From positions 1-64,000 of the forward strand of contig CALXYK010000010.1 of NCBI GenBank assembly GCA_944392955.1: a stretch of 64,000 nt of DNA, written 5' to 3'. The position numbers and the translations under genes are program-made. The notes under the pieces are model-generated. The model saw only the letters and a list, made by a program, of their open reading frames with translations. It made no database searches and was not told where the DNA came from. This DNA is from an uncultured Alphaproteobacteria bacterium (GTDB taxonomy: Bacteria; Pseudomonadota; Alphaproteobacteria; Rs-D84; CACZYB01). This document shows, one piece after another, positions 38,084 through 48,678 of this stretch; position 1 is the stretch's first letter; every line of letters begins with the position of its first letter.

Positions 38084-38389
38084 TTACCAACTTGATTTTC
38101 TTACACCTGGAAGTTTTCCTTCACTTGCCAACTCCCTTAATGAGATACGGCTCATATCAAACTTCCTGTAATAACCACGTGGACGACCACTTAAAGCACA
38201 TCTGTTTCTTACTCTGACAACCGCAGAATTTCTTGGAAGTTTTGCAAGTTTTAAATTTGCTTCAAAAATATCTTCTGGTTTCGCATTTCTATCTCTTGCA
38301 ACATCAAGAAGTTTACTTCTTTTTGAACTTAAACTTTTTGACATTTTTATTCTTTTTTTATTTCTTTCTATTAAACTTACTTTTGACAT
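38084..38389 (-). CDS. rpsN: 30S ribosomal protein S14 (zinc-independent form)
   Basis: A 101-residue S14 of the long type without CxxC zinc ligands: [19 protein letters not shown], then [19 protein letters not shown] and GVRKSSW at the end. It lies between rplE and rpsH as usual. Confidence 0.98.
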   Translation of the reverse strand: MSKVSLIERNKKRIKMSKSLSSKRSKLLDVARDRNAKPEDIFEANLKLAKLPRNSAVVRVRNRCALSGRPRGYYRKFDMSRISLRELASEGKLPGVRKSSW

Positions 38390-38404
38390 TATACAATATC
38401 CTTT

Positions 38405-38947
38405 CTAGTTATAAAATGGGAAGTTAAAAGCAGTAAGCAATGCTTTTGCATCCTTATCATTGTTTGCAGTTGTACATATTATAATATCCATACCACGAAT
38501 ATTATCAATTTTATCAAAGTCAATTTCTGGGAATATGATTTGTTCTTTTATTCCAAATGCATAGTTTCCTTTTCCATCAAAACTTTTACCATTAAGTCCG
38601 CGGAAATCCCTAATTCTTGGCATTGCAACATTTATCAATCTGTCTAAGAAGTCATACATTCTATCTTTTCTTAATGTAACTTTACATCCTATGTGCATAC
38701 CTTCTTTTAATTTAAAGTTTGCAAGAGACTTTTTAGCCTTGGTAATAACAACTTTTTGACCTGCAATGGCAGTCATATCCTTTACAGCTGCTTCTAATTT
38801 CTTTTTATCAGTAGCAGCATCACCAACTCCCATGTTTAAAACAATTTTTTCCAATTTTGGAAGTTGCATATCATTTGTATAGCCAAGTTGTTTTTTCAAC
38901 TCTGCCTTTATTTTTGTATCATATAATTCTTTTAATCTACTTGCCAT
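38405..38947 (-). CDS. rplE: 50S ribosomal protein L5
   Basis: A 180-residue 5S-rRNA-binding L5: [41 protein letters not shown], and [20 protein letters not shown]. Normal length; [19 protein letters not shown] at the N-terminus is typical. Confidence 0.98.
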   Translation of the reverse strand: MASRLKELYDTKIKAELKKQLGYTNDMQLPKLEKIVLNMGVGDAATDKKKLEAAVKDMTAIAGQKVVITKAKKSLANFKLKEGMHIGCKVTLRKDRMYDFLDRLINVAMPRIRDFRGLNGKSFDGKGNYAFGIKEQIIFPEIDFDKIDNIRGMDIIICTTANNDKDAKALLTAFNFPFYN

Positions 38948-38962
38948 TTTTTAACCTTTTAT

Positions 38963-39280
38963 TTATAATGTTTCACCACTTTTTTTTGCAAATCTTACTT
39001 TTTTACCATCAGATAATACTTTTACTCCTACTTTTGTTGCCTTGCCTGACTTTGGATCTACAATTGCAACATTTGAAACATCTATTGGTAAATTTTTTGT
39101 TACAATACCAGCTTTGTTACCCTGAGCATCAGCTTTTCTGTGTCTTTGAACCTGATTGACTCCAGCAACTATAACTTTGTGTTCCGCAGGAAAAGCACTT
39201 ATAACCTTACCTTTTTTACCTTTATCTTTACCTGTAAGAACTATAACTTCATCATTTTTCTTTATTTTCATTTTAGGCAT
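38963..39280 (-). CDS. rplX: 50S ribosomal protein L24
   Basis: A 105-residue L24 with the KOW motif [20 protein letters not shown] (about 7-26) and [16 protein letters not shown] precedes the ATG. Confidence 0.97.
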   Translation of the reverse strand: MPKMKIKKNDEVIVLTGKDKGKKGKVISAFPAEHKVIVAGVNQVQRHRKADAQGNKAGIVTKNLPIDVSNVAIVDPKSGKATKVGVKVLSDGKKVRFAKKSGETL

Positions 39281-39298
39281 AATTTTACTCCTTATATA

Positions 39299-39667
39299 TT
39301 ATAGCACTTCTGGTGCAAGTGATACTATCTTCATAAAATCTTTTGCGCGAAGTTCTCGTGCAACCGGGCCAAAGATACGTGTTCCTATTGGCTCTTTATT
39401 AGCATTTATAAGAACTGCAGCATTAGAATCAAATCTAATTACACTACCATCTGCTCTTTTTATATCTTTTTTAGTTCTTACAATAACAGCCTTGTAAACT
39501 TTTCCTTTTTGAACTTTACCTTTTGGCATTGCTTCTTTTACTGAAACAACTATTATATCACCAACACTTGCTGTGCGAATATGAGAACCGCCAAGAACTT
39601 TAATACATTGTACTTTCTTAGCTCCGCTGTTGTCTGCCGCATCAAGAATAGATTGCATCTGTATCAT
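39299..39667 (-). CDS. rplN: 50S ribosomal protein L14
   Basis: A 122-residue L14: [57 protein letters not shown] and [13 protein letters not shown]. Highly conserved, normal length. Confidence 0.98.
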   Translation of the reverse strand: MIQMQSILDAADNSGAKKVQCIKVLGGSHIRTASVGDIIVVSVKEAMPKGKVQKGKVYKAVIVRTKKDIKRADGSVIRFDSNAAVLINANKEPIGTRIFGPVARELRAKDFMKIVSLAPEVL

Positions 39668-39688
39668 TTTATTTAATCCCTTATAACT

Positions 39689-39934
39689 TTATTTTTCTTC
39701 TTTATTGTCTGTGAAAAGTTCCCATGTCTTTGTTTTAGAGATAGGTTTTGTTTCACGAATTTTTACTGTGTCACCTAATTTTGCACTATTGTTTTCATCA
39801 TGTGCATGGTATTTTTTTGTAGTCCTTAAAAACTTTTTGTATAGAGGGTGCATAAACTTTCTTTCAACCTCTACCACAATGGTTTTATCCATTTTAGTAC
39901 TTACAACTGTTCCTTCTAATATTCTTTTTGGCAT
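39689..39934 (-). CDS. rpsQ: 30S ribosomal protein S17
   Basis: An 81-residue OB-fold protein: [39 protein letters not shown] and [20 protein letters not shown]. Normal. Confidence 0.97.
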   Translation of the reverse strand: MPKRILEGTVVSTKMDKTIVVEVERKFMHPLYKKFLRTTKKYHAHDENNSAKLGDTVKIRETKPISKTKTWELFTDNKEEK

Positions 39935-39945
39935 TTCTTACCCTC

Positions 39946-40161
39946 TTACTTTTTTGTTTCTACTTTTTTAGTATTTGTTAAAAAACCTTTTAACATTGCA
40001 ATAGATTTTTTAGTCTTTCTTAATAAAGAAGAATCTTTCAAACTTCCAGTAGTATGTTGGAATCTTAAATTCATAAGTTCCTTTTTCAAATCTAATATTT
40101 TAGATGAAACTTCTTCTTTGCTTGCAGTTTTTAATTTTAAAATATCTTGTTTGCTTTTCAT
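39946..40161 (-). CDS. rpmC: 50S ribosomal protein L29
   Basis: A 71-residue helical L29: EEVSSKILDLKKELMNLRFQHTTG, then the family's Arg/Lys-rich second helix. Nine bp after rplP. Confidence 0.93.
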   Translation of the reverse strand: MKSKQDILKLKTASKEEVSSKILDLKKELMNLRFQHTTGSLKDSSLLRKTKKSIAMLKGFLTNTKKVETKK

Positions 40162-40170
40162 AATTTCACC

Positions 40171-40587
40171 TTATTCTACTTCTTTTCTTGTTACAAATTT
40201 TGTTTTAACAGGAAGTTTAAATGCTGCCAAAGAAAGTGCTTGTCTTGCTAATTCTTCGGAAATTCCATCAACTTCAAACATTATACGACCTGGTTTAACT
40301 CTTGTTACCCAATATTCAACAGCACCTTTTCCTTTTCCCATACGAACTTCGGCTGGTTTCTTTGATACAGGAACATCTGGGAATATGCGAATCCATACCC
40401 TACCCTGTCTTTTCATTGCTCTGGTCATTGCCCTACGAGCAGCCTCTATCTGTCTTGCTGTAACTCGTTCTGGGGTCAATGCTTTTAATCCAAATGAACC
40501 AAAATCAAGTTCTGTCGCACCCTTTGATTCTCCGTGAATTCTTCCTTTATGAGCTTTTTTAAATTTTGTTTTCTTAGGCATTAACAT
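40171..40587 (-). CDS. rplP: 50S ribosomal protein L16
   Basis: A 138-residue L16: [20 protein letters not shown] aligns with the usual MLxPKRTKFRKxxKGR start, so the first ATG (40587) is kept, with AAGGA nine bases upstream. The later motifs [20 protein letters not shown] and [11 protein letters not shown] are intact. Confidence 0.98.
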   Translation of the reverse strand: MLMPKKTKFKKAHKGRIHGESKGATELDFGSFGLKALTPERVTARQIEAARRAMTRAMKRQGRVWIRIFPDVPVSKKPAEVRMGKGKGAVEYWVTRVKPGRIMFEVDGISEELARQALSLAAFKLPVKTKFVTRKEVE

Positions 40588-40619
40588 TTTAATTTTTCCT
40601 TTTTATTTTCTTTATTCAA

Positions 40620-41309
40620 CTAGTTTGACACCTTATCATTAGTTGCCATTGCATTTATTTTACGATCTGTTGCAAGTGCTTCTTTACCAACAACATCTCC
40701 TTTGTAAATCCAAACTCTTACACCAATAACTCCGTATGTAGTTTCGGCACGTGCATATCCATAATCTATGTCTGCACGAAGTGTATGCAAAGGCACTCTT
40801 CCTTCACGATACCATTCTTCTCTTGCTATTTCTGCACCATTCAAACGTCCAGCACAACTTACCTTAATACCTTTTGCACCACTTCTTAAAGCATTTTGAA
40901 CAGCCTTTTTCATAGCCTTTTTAAAAGAAATTCTTCTTTCTATTTGAGAAGCAATTGATTTTGCAGTTATTACAGCATCAACATCTGCCTTTCTTACTTC
41001 TACAATATTGACATTTACATCGGATTTTGTAATTTTGCTTAGTGATTTTTTCAAGTTATCAATATCTGCACCTTTTTTACCTATAATCAAACCAGGTTGT
41101 GATGAAAAAATGATAACATTTATTTTATTTGCTATTCTTTCTATAACAACATGACTTACACTAGCTTTTTTCAATTCTTTATCTATGAAAGATCTTATCT
41201 TTAAATCTTCATGTAATTGTGTTGCATAACTTTTATCTGCGAACCATCTTGAATCCCAAGTTCTGTTCACATTTAATCTTAAACCTAGTGGATTTACCTT
41301 TTGTCCCAT
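40620..41309 (-). CDS. rpsC: 30S ribosomal protein S3
   Basis: A 229-residue S3: [20 protein letters not shown], a KH domain with [11 protein letters not shown], and the C-terminal [20 protein letters not shown] and [15 protein letters not shown]. Its start directly abuts the rplV stop. Confidence 0.98.
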   Translation of the reverse strand: MGQKVNPLGLRLNVNRTWDSRWFADKSYATQLHEDLKIRSFIDKELKKASVSHVVIERIANKINVIIFSSQPGLIIGKKGADIDNLKKSLSKITKSDVNVNIVEVRKADVDAVITAKSIASQIERRISFKKAMKKAVQNALRSGAKGIKVSCAGRLNGAEIAREEWYREGRVPLHTLRADIDYGYARAETTYGVIGVRVWIYKGDVVGKEALATDRKINAMATNDKVSN

Positions 41310-41747
41310 TTATTTTGCCTCTTTCTTTTCTGTTTTAGGTTTCGATTTCTTTACTTCTTCCTTTTTTGCTTTTACAGCAGGTGCTATTTTTTCAGCAACT
41401 ATCACTGTCATATTTGAAAATGGTTTCAATATAGCAGCACCACGACCACGTGCACGAGCATGGAATCTTTTCATAACTAATGCTTTTCCAACATAAGCTT
41501 CTTTTATATATAATTTATCTATATCCAATTTGTAATTATGTTCAGCATTGCTAATTGCAGAAAGAACTAATTTCTTTACTTCTACTGCTACCCTTTTCTT
41601 TGAAAATGTTAATTGCTCTATCGCTTTGTCCGCAGAAAGACCACGTATAGATTGAGCAACAAGGTTTAACTTTTGAGGAGAGGTCTTAACCATTCTCAAA
41701 AAAGCTCTTGCTTCGTTTTCTTTTATTCCATATCTTTTTTCAACCAT
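41310..41747 (-). CDS. rplV: 50S ribosomal protein L22 with Lys/Glu-rich tail
   Basis: The L22 core ([59 protein letters not shown]) is followed by about 30 Lys/Glu-rich residues, 145 aa in all against 110 in E. coli. No gap to rpsC. Confidence 0.97.
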   Translation of the reverse strand: MVEKRYGIKENEARAFLRMVKTSPQKLNLVAQSIRGLSADKAIEQLTFSKKRVAVEVKKLVLSAISNAEHNYKLDIDKLYIKEAYVGKALVMKRFHARARGRGAAILKPFSNMTVIVAEKIAPAVKAKKEEVKKSKPKTEKKEAK

Positions 41748-41762
41748 TTTTTAATCCTTTAA

Positions 41763-42044
41763 TTATTTTGCAGCCTTTTTATCTGCTTCTTTTTTATGAC
41801 CTTTGAATGTTCTTGTCAATGCGAATTCACCAAGTTTGTGACCTATCATTTCTTCTGCTACCAAAACAGGAATAAATTTGTTACCATTATGAACAGCAAA
41901 AGTCAAACCTACCATATTTGGTAAAATTGTAGAAGATCTTGACCATGTTTTTATTGGTTTTCTGTCATTATTTTGATTCGCTACATCTACTTTTTTCAAA
42001 AGTGATGGATGTATATATGGACCTTTCCAAATAGATCTAGTCAA
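41763..42044 (-). CDS. rpsS: 30S ribosomal protein S19
   Basis: A 93-residue S19: [40 protein letters not shown] and [20 protein letters not shown]. Normal. Confidence 0.98.
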   Translation of the reverse strand: MTRSIWKGPYIHPSLLKKVDVANQNNDRKPIKTWSRSSTILPNMVGLTFAVHNGNKFIPVLVAEEMIGHKLGEFALTRTFKGHKKEADKKAAK

Positions 42045-42057
42045 TTTAATTTACTCC

Positions 42058-42891
42058 TTATTTCTTTTTGGTTAAATGTCTACTTTTCAAGATAAACTTG
42101 TCTGTAAACTTATTTGTTCTTGTTTTATATCCTTTTGTTGGCTGTCCTGTTGGTGAAACCGGATGTTTACCAAAGTTTCTTCCTTCACCACCACCATGAG
42201 GATGATCAACTGGGTTCATGGCTGTTCCACGAACATGTGGCCTTCTTCCTAACCAAGAGTTTCTTCCTGCTTTTCCAAGGTTAACATTTCTTTGTTCTGG
42301 ATTTGAAACAGCACCTATACTTGCATAACATTCACAACTTACAAGTCTTAATTCACCAGAATTTAACTTTATCTGTGCAAATCCTGCATCTTTACCAGCT
42401 AATTGAGCATAACATCCTGCCGAACGAGCAAGTTGTCCACCACAACCAGGTTTTGTTTCTATATTATGAATTATTGTTCCCATTGGAATATTTTTTAATG
42501 GTAATGCATTTCCTACCTGAATATCAACATTATCACCTGCTATAACTTTACTACCAACAGATAATCTTTGTGGAGCAAGTATATATGCCTGTTCACCATC
42601 TTCGTATTTTATAAGAGCAATAAATGCAGTTCTGTTTGGATCATATTCCAATCTTTCTACTACTGCAAACATATCTCTTTTATTTCTTTTGAAGTCAATA
42701 ATTCTGTATCTTTGTTTATGGCCACCACCCATATTTCTATTTGTTTGATGTCCAAAATTGTTACGACCACCTGTTTTTCTTTTTCCTTCTGTTAATTTTT
42801 TAACAGGTTTTCCTTTATACAATTCACTTTTATCTACCAAAGTTAATGATCTTTGGGAAGGTGTTGTTGGATTAAATAATTTCAAAGCCAT
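42058..42891 (-). CDS. rplB: 50S ribosomal protein L2
   Basis: A 277-residue L2: [20 protein letters not shown], then the peptidyl-transferase-proximal block [20 protein letters not shown] with its conserved His. Normal length. Confidence 0.99.
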   Translation of the reverse strand: MALKLFNPTTPSQRSLTLVDKSELYKGKPVKKLTEGKRKTGGRNNFGHQTNRNMGGGHKQRYRIIDFKRNKRDMFAVVERLEYDPNRTAFIALIKYEDGEQAYILAPQRLSVGSKVIAGDNVDIQVGNALPLKNIPMGTIIHNIETKPGCGGQLARSAGCYAQLAGKDAGFAQIKLNSGELRLVSCECYASIGAVSNPEQRNVNLGKAGRNSWLGRRPHVRGTAMNPVDHPHGGGEGRNFGKHPVSPTGQPTKGYKTRTNKFTDKFILKSRHLTKKK

Positions 42892-42904
42892 TTTCGTTCA
42901 TCCT

Positions 42905-43225
42905 TTATTTCAAACCAGCCATAATATCAATATTATGACCTTCTTCTAGTGTTACATAAGCCTTTTTCAAATCTGATGTCGAACCTAAAACCCCTCTAAA
43001 CCTTTTTGTTTTTCCAGGTTTCATAGTTATATTAACAGATTTTACTTTTACATTATAAAGTTTTTCAACTGCATTTTTAACATCTGTTTTTGTCGCATCT
43101 AATTTTACTCCAAAAACGATTTTACCTTGTTCTGCAACCAAAGTTGTTTTTTCTGTAATGATAGGTCGTTGTAATATATCATACATCTTTTCTGTTATTT
43201 TTACATCTTTATTTTTAACTACCAT
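42905..43225 (-). CDS. rplW: 50S ribosomal protein L23
   Basis: A 106-residue L23: YDILQRPIITEKTTLVAEQGK, VEKLYNVKVKSVNITMKPG and TKRFRGVLGSTSDLKKAYVTL. The N-terminus is about ten residues longer than usual; AAGG supports the ATG used. Confidence 0.96.
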   Translation of the reverse strand: MVVKNKDVKITEKMYDILQRPIITEKTTLVAEQGKIVFGVKLDATKTDVKNAVEKLYNVKVKSVNITMKPGKTKRFRGVLGSTSDLKKAYVTLEEGHNIDIMAGLK

Positions 43226-43236
43226 TTTTCAATCCT

Positions 43237-43860
43237 TTATTTTGATAACCTTTTTGTTAATTTTTCAACAGCATCTTTGGTCAAAACAAGTGTATCATGT
43301 TTCAAAATATCATATACATTTGCACCTTGAGAAGGTAAAGCATCTGTATTTATGATATTTTTTAATGCCAAAACAAAATTACCATCTAATACTTCACCAC
43401 CTATAAACAAAGGTTTTTTCCAACCTAATACATCTATTTTAGTTTTCAAATCTTTTGTTTTAGGAGTCGCACATTTTTCCGTATCTATAACAACAAGTTT
43501 TTTATCTTCTAATTTAGAAGATAATGCCATTTTTAAACCTAATGCACGAACTTTTTTAAGTAAAGAAAAGCCATGTTCACGAACAACTGGACCAAATATT
43601 GTCGCACCACCTCTCATTTGTGGAGAACGCAAAGATCCCTGTCTTGCACGACCAGTTCCTTTTTGTGAGAAAGGTTTTTTAGTAGTTCCACTTACTTCTG
43701 AAATAACTTTTGTAGAATGTGTTCCAGCACGTCTTTTCGCTAATTGCCAGTTAACAACTCTGAACAAAATATCCTTTCTAGGAGTAATACCAAATATTTC
43801 CTTTGGTAGTTCAACCTGACCTTGTACTTTATTATCTAATGTAATAACATCTACTTTCAT
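43237..43860 (-). CDS. rplD: 50S ribosomal protein L4
   Basis: A 207-residue L4: the exit-tunnel loop GTKKPFSQKGTGRARQGSLR and GGATIFGPVVREHGFSLLKK are intact. AAGGAG precedes the ATG, three bases after rplC. L4 represses the S10 operon in enteric bacteria; nothing here shows that. Confidence 0.98.
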   Translation of the reverse strand: MKVDVITLDNKVQGQVELPKEIFGITPRKDILFRVVNWQLAKRRAGTHSTKVISEVSGTTKKPFSQKGTGRARQGSLRSPQMRGGATIFGPVVREHGFSLLKKVRALGLKMALSSKLEDKKLVVIDTEKCATPKTKDLKTKIDVLGWKKPLFIGGEVLDGNFVLALKNIINTDALPSQGANVYDILKHDTLVLTKDAVEKLTKRLSK

Positions 43861-43863
43861 TTT

Positions 43864-44610
43864 TTACTCCTTTGATTCCTCAACAACAGAATCTTCTTCT
43901 TTTGTTTCAGAAGTTTCTTCTTTTACTTCTACTTTATTTGTTTTCTTTACACTTGCTGGAACAGGAGCCTGTGAAGGCAAAGCCCTTTTTACAGCATCAT
44001 AAATACATACAACAGAACCTGTTGCACCTGGGACTGCACCACGAACAAGGATATATCCGTTTTCATCATCTGTATCAACAACTACTAGGTTTTGAATAGT
44101 TACATTAACATTTCCTAAATGTCCAGGCATTTTCTTTCCTTTGAAAACACGTCCTGGATCTTGACATTGACCTGTTGAACCAACAGAACGATGTGAAACA
44201 GAAACACCATGGGTATCTTCTAATCCACGGAAGTTCCATCTTTTCATACCACCAGCATATCCTTTACCTATGGATCTACCAGAAACATCAACAAATTGTC
44301 CCTTTACGAAATGAGATGGTAATATTTCATCACCTATATTCAACATACAATCCTCAGAAACACGAAATTCCCTTATTTCTTTTGGAAGAACACCTGATTT
44401 TTTCAAATGTCCTTTTAAAGATTTTGAAATTTTGCTTTCTTTTGCAACCCCTGCACCAAGTTGAACAGATGTATATCCATCTCTGTCCTTTGTTTTAACA
44501 TCAACAACCTTACAATTGTCAATTTTTAGAACAGTAACAGGAACATGTTTATTATTTTCATCAAAAACACGGGTCATTCCCATTTTATATGCTATTAAAC
44601 CAGTTCTCAT
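43864..44610 (-). CDS. rplC: 50S ribosomal protein L3 with acidic C-terminal tail
   Basis: MRTGLIAYKMGMTRVFDENN opens the protein, the normal L3 start, with AAGGTGA five bases upstream. An ATG seven codons earlier would overlap no known L3 N-terminus. FKGKKMPGHLGNVNVTIQNL is the central loop region. The last 40 residues are Glu/Lys/Val-rich low complexity (248 aa; E. coli 209). Confidence 0.97.
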   Translation of the reverse strand: MRTGLIAYKMGMTRVFDENNKHVPVTVLKIDNCKVVDVKTKDRDGYTSVQLGAGVAKESKISKSLKGHLKKSGVLPKEIREFRVSEDCMLNIGDEILPSHFVKGQFVDVSGRSIGKGYAGGMKRWNFRGLEDTHGVSVSHRSVGSTGQCQDPGRVFKGKKMPGHLGNVNVTIQNLVVVDTDDENGYILVRGAVPGATGSVVCIYDAVKRALPSQAPVPASVKKTNKVEVKEETSETKEEDSVVEESKE

Positions 44611-44620
44611 AATATTCACC

Positions 44621-44929
44621 TTACAATTCAACTTTTACATCTACTCCAACAGATAGATTTAGATTCATCAAAGCATCTACTGTTTGAGGAGTTGGGTTTA
44701 TAATATCTAAAACTCTTTTATGAGTTCTTATTTCAAACTGCTCACGTGATTTTTTATTTACATGAGTAGAACGATTAACTGTAAATTTTTCTATCTTTGT
44801 TGGCAATGGGATTGGACCTATTACCTCTGCACCTGTTCTTTTTGCAGTGCTTACAATTTCATGTACAGATTCATCAAGAACCTGATTATCAAAGGCTTTT
44901 AACCTAATTCTTATATTAGAATTTATCAT
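44621..44929 (-). CDS. rpsJ: 30S ribosomal protein S10
   Basis: A 102-residue S10 (also the NusE antitermination factor): [40 protein letters not shown] and [18 protein letters not shown]. It is the first gene after a fresh promoter, where tuf is usually found upstream in this phylum. Confidence 0.98.
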   Translation of the reverse strand: MINSNIRIRLKAFDNQVLDESVHEIVSTAKRTGAEVIGPIPLPTKIEKFTVNRSTHVNKKSREQFEIRTHKRVLDIINPTPQTVDALMNLNLSVGVDVKVEL

Positions 44930-44976
44930 TTTTTAATTCCTTATTAACTTTATAAACAGCATAAAAGTGTTTTAAG

Positions 44977-45005
44977 ATACTAAATGAAACAAAAGAAAAA
45001 ATCAA
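44977..45005 (-). promoter_or_regulatory. S10 operon promoter
   Basis: TTGATT (45005-45000) and TAGTAT (44982-44977) lie 17 bp apart on the minus strand, between the fusA terminator and rpsJ. Confidence 0.65.
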
Positions 45006-45051
45006 GCACTTTTTTTCTTTTATTTCATTTTTATATCAATGTCTTTTTAAA

Positions 45052-45075
45052 ACAAAGTAAACACTTAAACTTTGT
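45052..45075 (-). terminator. fusA terminator (weak)
   Basis: ACAAAGT (45052-45058) pairs with ACTTTGT (45069-45075) around a ten-base loop. On the minus strand it is followed by TTTTAAAAA. It lies six bp past the fusA stop and separates the str operon from the S10 operon. Confidence 0.5.
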
Positions 45076-45080
45076 CTTAT

Positions 45081-47162
45081 TTATTTGGTTCCTGCTTTTG
45101 CACGAATCTCTTCTGCTACATTAGATGGAACATCAGCATAATGATCAAACACCATTGTATATTGTGCACGACCTTGTGACATAGATCTTAATGTATTAAC
45201 ATAACCAAACATATTTGCCAATGGAACCATTGCTGTAATAATTCGAGCATTTCCCTGGCTATCCATATTTCCTACTTGACCTCTACGAGAGTTAATATCA
45301 CCAATAATATCACCCATATAATCTTCTGGTGTTACTATTTCCACTTTCATAATTGGCTCCATAAGTTTTGGACCAGCCTGTGGGATACCTTCCCTAAATG
45401 CAGCCCTTGCTGCTATTTCAAAGGCAAGAACAGAAGAATCGACATCATGATAAGCACCATCTATCAATGTAGCCTTAAAATCAGTACATGGATATCCAGC
45501 AAGCACACCTGTTTCCTTAGCCAATTCAAAACCTTTTTCAACACCTGGAACATATTCTTTTGGAACATTTCCACCGACAATTTTACTTTCGAATTGGAAG
45601 CCTTCACCTGCCTTTAAAGGTTCAAGTAAAACTTTAATTTTTGCGAATTGTCCAGAACCACCAGTTTGTTTTTTATGTGTATATTCAACTGTATATGGTT
45701 TGGAAATAGTTTCCCTATATGCAACCTGTGGAGCACCAATGTTTGCTTCTACCTTAAATTCCCTTTTCATTCTATCAACAATAATATCAAGATGAAGTTC
45801 ACCCATACCTTTTATTATAGTTTGACCTGTTTCTTGATCTGTTGACACTTTGAAAGAAGGATCTTCCACAGCAAGTTTTTGTAAAGCCAATCCCATTTTT
45901 TCAATATCCGCTTTTGTTTTTGGTTCAACAGCAACTTCAATAACTGGATCTGGGAAATCCATTTTTTCAAGAATTATTGGTTTTGATTCATCACAAAGTG
46001 TATCACCTGTTGTTGTATCTTTTAATCCAACAAGAGCAATAATATCACCTGCATATGCCTCTTTTATTTCTTGACGATTATTAGAGTGCATCAAAATCAT
46101 ACGACCGATACGTTCTTTCTTATCCTTTACAGAATTATATACATATGAACCAGCCTCTAACTTTCCAGAATAAACACGAGTGAATGTTAAAGAACCAACA
46201 AAAGGATCATTCATAATTTTGAATGCCAATGCTGAGAATGGAGCATCATCAGAAGGTTGTCTTTCATCTTCCTTATCTGTTTTTGGATTTATTCCCTTTA
46301 TAGCAGGAATATCAATAGGTGATGGAAGGTAATCAACAACACAATCTAGTAAATATTGAACACCTTTGTTTTTGAAAGAAGAACCACAGAACACAGGGAA
46401 TATTTTCATTGCCAAAGTTCCCTTTCTGATACATTTTTTCAATGTTTCTACATCAGGTTCTTTTCCTTCCAAATATGCTTCCATAGCATCATCATCAAAT
46501 TCAACAACTGCATCAAGTAATTCAGTTCTTGCTTGTTTTGCTTTTTCTTGTAATTCTGCTGGAATATCAAGGATATCGTAAGATGCACCCATATCTTCAG
46601 AATGCCATACAAGAGCCTTCATAGTAACTAAATCAACAATACCTTTGAAATCAGCTTCGGCACCAATAGCCAAACACAAAGAAACGGCATTTGCACCTAA
46701 TCTATCACGAATAGTACCTACACAATATTCATAGTTAGCACCAATACGATCCATTTTATTTATAAAACAGATACGAGGAACTTTATACTTATCAGCCTGT
46801 CGCCAAACTGTTTCTGATTGAGGTTGAACACCAGCAACACCTTCAAAAACAGCAACAGCACCATCAAGAACACGCAAAGATCTTTCAACTTCAACAGTAA
46901 AATCAACGTGCCCCGGTGTGTCAATTAAGTTTATTCTGTGTTCTTTCCAATAGCAAGTTGTTGCAGCAGATGTAATTGTTATACCACGTTCCTGTTCTTG
47001 TTCCATCCAGTCCATAGTTGCGCCACCTTCGTGAACTTCACCTATTTTATGAGTTTTTCCTGTGTAGAACAAAATACGCTCTGATGTTGTTGTTTTTCCA
47101 GCATCAATATGAGCCATAATTCCTATATTTCTATATTTATCTAATGCAGTAGTTCTTGCCAT
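45081..47162 (-). CDS. fusA: Elongation factor G
   Basis: GTPase that drives ribosomal translocation. The 693-residue protein has G1 [20 protein letters not shown]3 [18 protein letters not shown]4 NKMD near 141 and the EF-G domains II-V, with [19 protein letters not shown] near the end. Normal length. It follows rpsG. tuf, the usual next gene, is missing. Confidence 0.99.
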   Translation of the reverse strand: MARTTALDKYRNIGIMAHIDAGKTTTSERILFYTGKTHKIGEVHEGGATMDWMEQEQERGITITSAATTCYWKEHRINLIDTPGHVDFTVEVERSLRVLDGAVAVFEGVAGVQPQSETVWRQADKYKVPRICFINKMDRIGANYEYCVGTIRDRLGANAVSLCLAIGAEADFKGIVDLVTMKALVWHSEDMGASYDILDIPAELQEKAKQARTELLDAVVEFDDDAMEAYLEGKEPDVETLKKCIRKGTLAMKIFPVFCGSSFKNKGVQYLLDCVVDYLPSPIDIPAIKGINPKTDKEDERQPSDDAPFSALAFKIMNDPFVGSLTFTRVYSGKLEAGSYVYNSVKDKKERIGRMILMHSNNRQEIKEAYAGDIIALVGLKDTTTGDTLCDESKPIILEKMDFPDPVIEVAVEPKTKADIEKMGLALQKLAVEDPSFKVSTDQETGQTIIKGMGELHLDIIVDRMKREFKVEANIGAPQVAYRETISKPYTVEYTHKKQTGGSGQFAKIKVLLEPLKAGEGFQFESKIVGGNVPKEYVPGVEKGFELAKETGVLAGYPCTDFKATLIDGAYHDVDSSVLAFEIAARAAFREGIPQAGPKLMEPIMKVEIVTPEDYMGDIIGDINSRRGQVGNMDSQGNARIITAMVPLANMFGYVNTLRSMSQGRAQYTMVFDHYADVPSNVAEEIRAKAGTK

Positions 47163-47194
47163 AATATTTTCCTTATTCCTTATTTCCTTTTATA

Positions 47195-47665
47195 TTACCA
47201 TCTGAAATGAGAGAAAGCCTTATTAGCTTCTGCCATCTTATGAACATCAGATTTCTTTTTCAATGAAGCACCATTTCCCGCAAGAATATCTAAAAATTCG
47301 CCAGAAAGTCTTTCTGCCATTGTTTTTTCATTACGTTTTCTTGCAGCTTCTATAATCCAACGAATTGCTAATGCTTCACGTCTTGCTGGACGAACTTCGG
47401 TTGGAACCTGATATGTTGCACCACCAACACGACGAGAACGAACTTCAAGAGATGGTTTTACCTTATCAACCAATTCCAAAAATTGTGAAAGTTCATCTTT
47501 TTTTGTTTTTGCTTTCACTGCATCTAGTGCCTTATACATAATACCACTTGCAACGGTACGTTTTCCATCAACCATCAAGTAGTTCATAAATTTTGAAACT
47601 AATAAATTTGCATATTTTGGATCTGGATTTATAACCCTTTTATCTGCTCTTTTTCTTCTTGACAT
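47195..47665 (-). CDS. rpsG: 30S ribosomal protein S7
   Basis: A 156-residue S7: [40 protein letters not shown] and the C-terminal [20 protein letters not shown]. Normal. Confidence 0.98.
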   Translation of the reverse strand: MSRRKRADKRVINPDPKYANLLVSKFMNYLMVDGKRTVASGIMYKALDAVKAKTKKDELSQFLELVDKVKPSLEVRSRRVGGATYQVPTEVRPARREALAIRWIIEAARKRNEKTMAERLSGEFLDILAGNGASLKKKSDVHKMAEANKAFSHFRW

Positions 47666-47679
47666 ATTAACTCCTTATA

Positions 47680-48051
47680 TTACTTTGGTCTTTTTGCACC
47701 GTATAGAGAACGTGCTTGTTTTCTGTTAGCAACTCCTTGGGTATCAAGAACACCTCTTATAATATGGTATCTAACACCAGGTAAGTCCTTTACCCTTCCA
47801 CCACGAATCATAACAACAGAGTGTTCCTGTAAGTTGTGACCAACACCTGGTATATATGCTGTTACTTCGTATCCGTTAACTAACTTAACCCTTGCAACCT
47901 TACGTAAAGCAGAGTTAGGTTTTTTAGGGGTTGTTGTATAAACCCTTGTGCAAACACCACGTTTTTGTGGATTTTGTTGCATTGCAGGAACCTTAGATTT
48001 TTTAACCTTATCAGTTCTTGGATGTTTTATCAACTGATTTATAGTTGGCAT
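47680..48051 (-). CDS. rpsL: 30S ribosomal protein S12
   Basis: A 123-residue S12: [18 protein letters not shown] and [18 protein letters not shown]. Both lysines known to mutate to streptomycin resistance in other bacteria (the one before PNSALRK and the one in VKDLPGV) are wild type here. It heads the str operon behind two promoters. Confidence 0.98.
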   Translation of the reverse strand: MPTINQLIKHPRTDKVKKSKVPAMQQNPQKRGVCTRVYTTTPKKPNSALRKVARVKLVNGYEVTAYIPGVGHNLQEHSVVMIRGGRVKDLPGVRYHIIRGVLDTQGVANRKQARSLYGAKRPK

Positions 48052-48094
48052 ATTTTTATCCTTTTTTTAGTTTTTACAATATGTTAAACAATAG

Positions 48095-48123
48095 ATATTA
48101 GAATCTATCAAATTAAAGTGCAA
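48095..48123 (-). promoter_or_regulatory. rpsL promoter P1 (proximal)
   Basis: TTGCAC (48123-48118) and TAATAT (48100-48095) lie 17 bp apart on the minus strand. Confidence 0.65.
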
Positions 48124-48125
48124 CT

Positions 48126-48154
48126 ATGTTAATCCCAAAAAATATAAGAGTCAA
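48126..48154 (-). promoter_or_regulatory. rpsL promoter P2 (distal)
   Basis: TTGACT (48154-48149) and TAACAT (48131-48126) lie 17 bp apart, immediately upstream of P1. Tandem promoters are typical for ribosomal operons. Confidence 0.55.
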
Positions 48155-48223
48155 TTAAATTTTAGTTTTTTAATGCTTTTTATTTACTACTTGTAATTTT
48201 ATAATATTATTTTGACAAAAATA

Positions 48224-48252
48224 TTGACAAATAAAATAATTTGTTGTATTCA
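48224..48252 (+). promoter_or_regulatory. Promoter of the small coiled-coil gene
   Basis: A perfect TTGACA (48224-48229), 17 bp, then TATTCA (48247-48252). A second TTGACA lies at 48212-48217, and TATAAT occurs closer to the gene near 48280, so the exact start is uncertain. Confidence 0.5.
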
Positions 48253-48297
48253 TATTATCAATGACAAAAAACGAATCTTTTATAATAGGGGGTTGAA

Positions 48298-48627
48298 ATG
48301 AACACTAAAACTTTGAATGCATACAAAACTTTGACTGATAATATTGACCTTTGTATAGATAAAATTGAAAAAAGACAAAAGCAAATTCAAGAAAAACTTC
48401 AAGATATAGAAATACAAAACTTAACTTTATCAGAATGCGTAGATTTTTTTAAAAACTATACATTAGAAGAATTACTAGAAATTCCAGTAGAAATTAAATC
48501 TTATGATGATGTTTTGGCTAAATTACAACAAGCAAAGAAAAACGAAAAAGATAAAAAAAATCTAACTCGTCGTTATAAGGAAAATGAACGTAAGTTAATG
48601 AAATTAAGACTTTCATTAAGTAGATAA
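48298..48627 (+). CDS. Small coiled-coil hypothetical protein
   Basis: A 109-residue, highly charged helical protein: KTLTDNIDLCIDKIEKRQKQ and KLQQAKKNEKDKKNLTRRYK give two likely coiled coils separated by a short LEELLEIPVEI hinge. No signal or membrane segment. Not recognised. GGGGG lies five bases before the ATG; promoter and terminator frame it as a single-gene unit divergent from rpsL. Confidence 0.6.
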   Translation: MNTKTLNAYKTLTDNIDLCIDKIEKRQKQIQEKLQDIEIQNLTLSECVDFFKNYTLEELLEIPVEIKSYDDVLAKLQQAKKNEKDKKNLTRRYKENERKLMKLRLSLSR

Positions 48628-48655
48628 AATCTTTCAAAAAAGAATATATAAAATA

Positions 48656-48678
48656 AAAAACTCCGTTATGGAGTTTTT
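48656..48678. terminator. Bidirectional terminator
   Basis: AAAAACTCC pairs with GGAGTTTTT around GTTAT. It ends the plus-strand coiled-coil gene and overlaps the 3' end of the minus-strand thioesterase gene. Confidence 0.8.

Noticed and set aside
48254-48280. Shared AAAAAACGAATCTTT near 26747 and 48267 as a common operator
   Set aside because: Only one 15-base match in AT-rich DNA, at different distances and orientations relative to genes; chance is likely.
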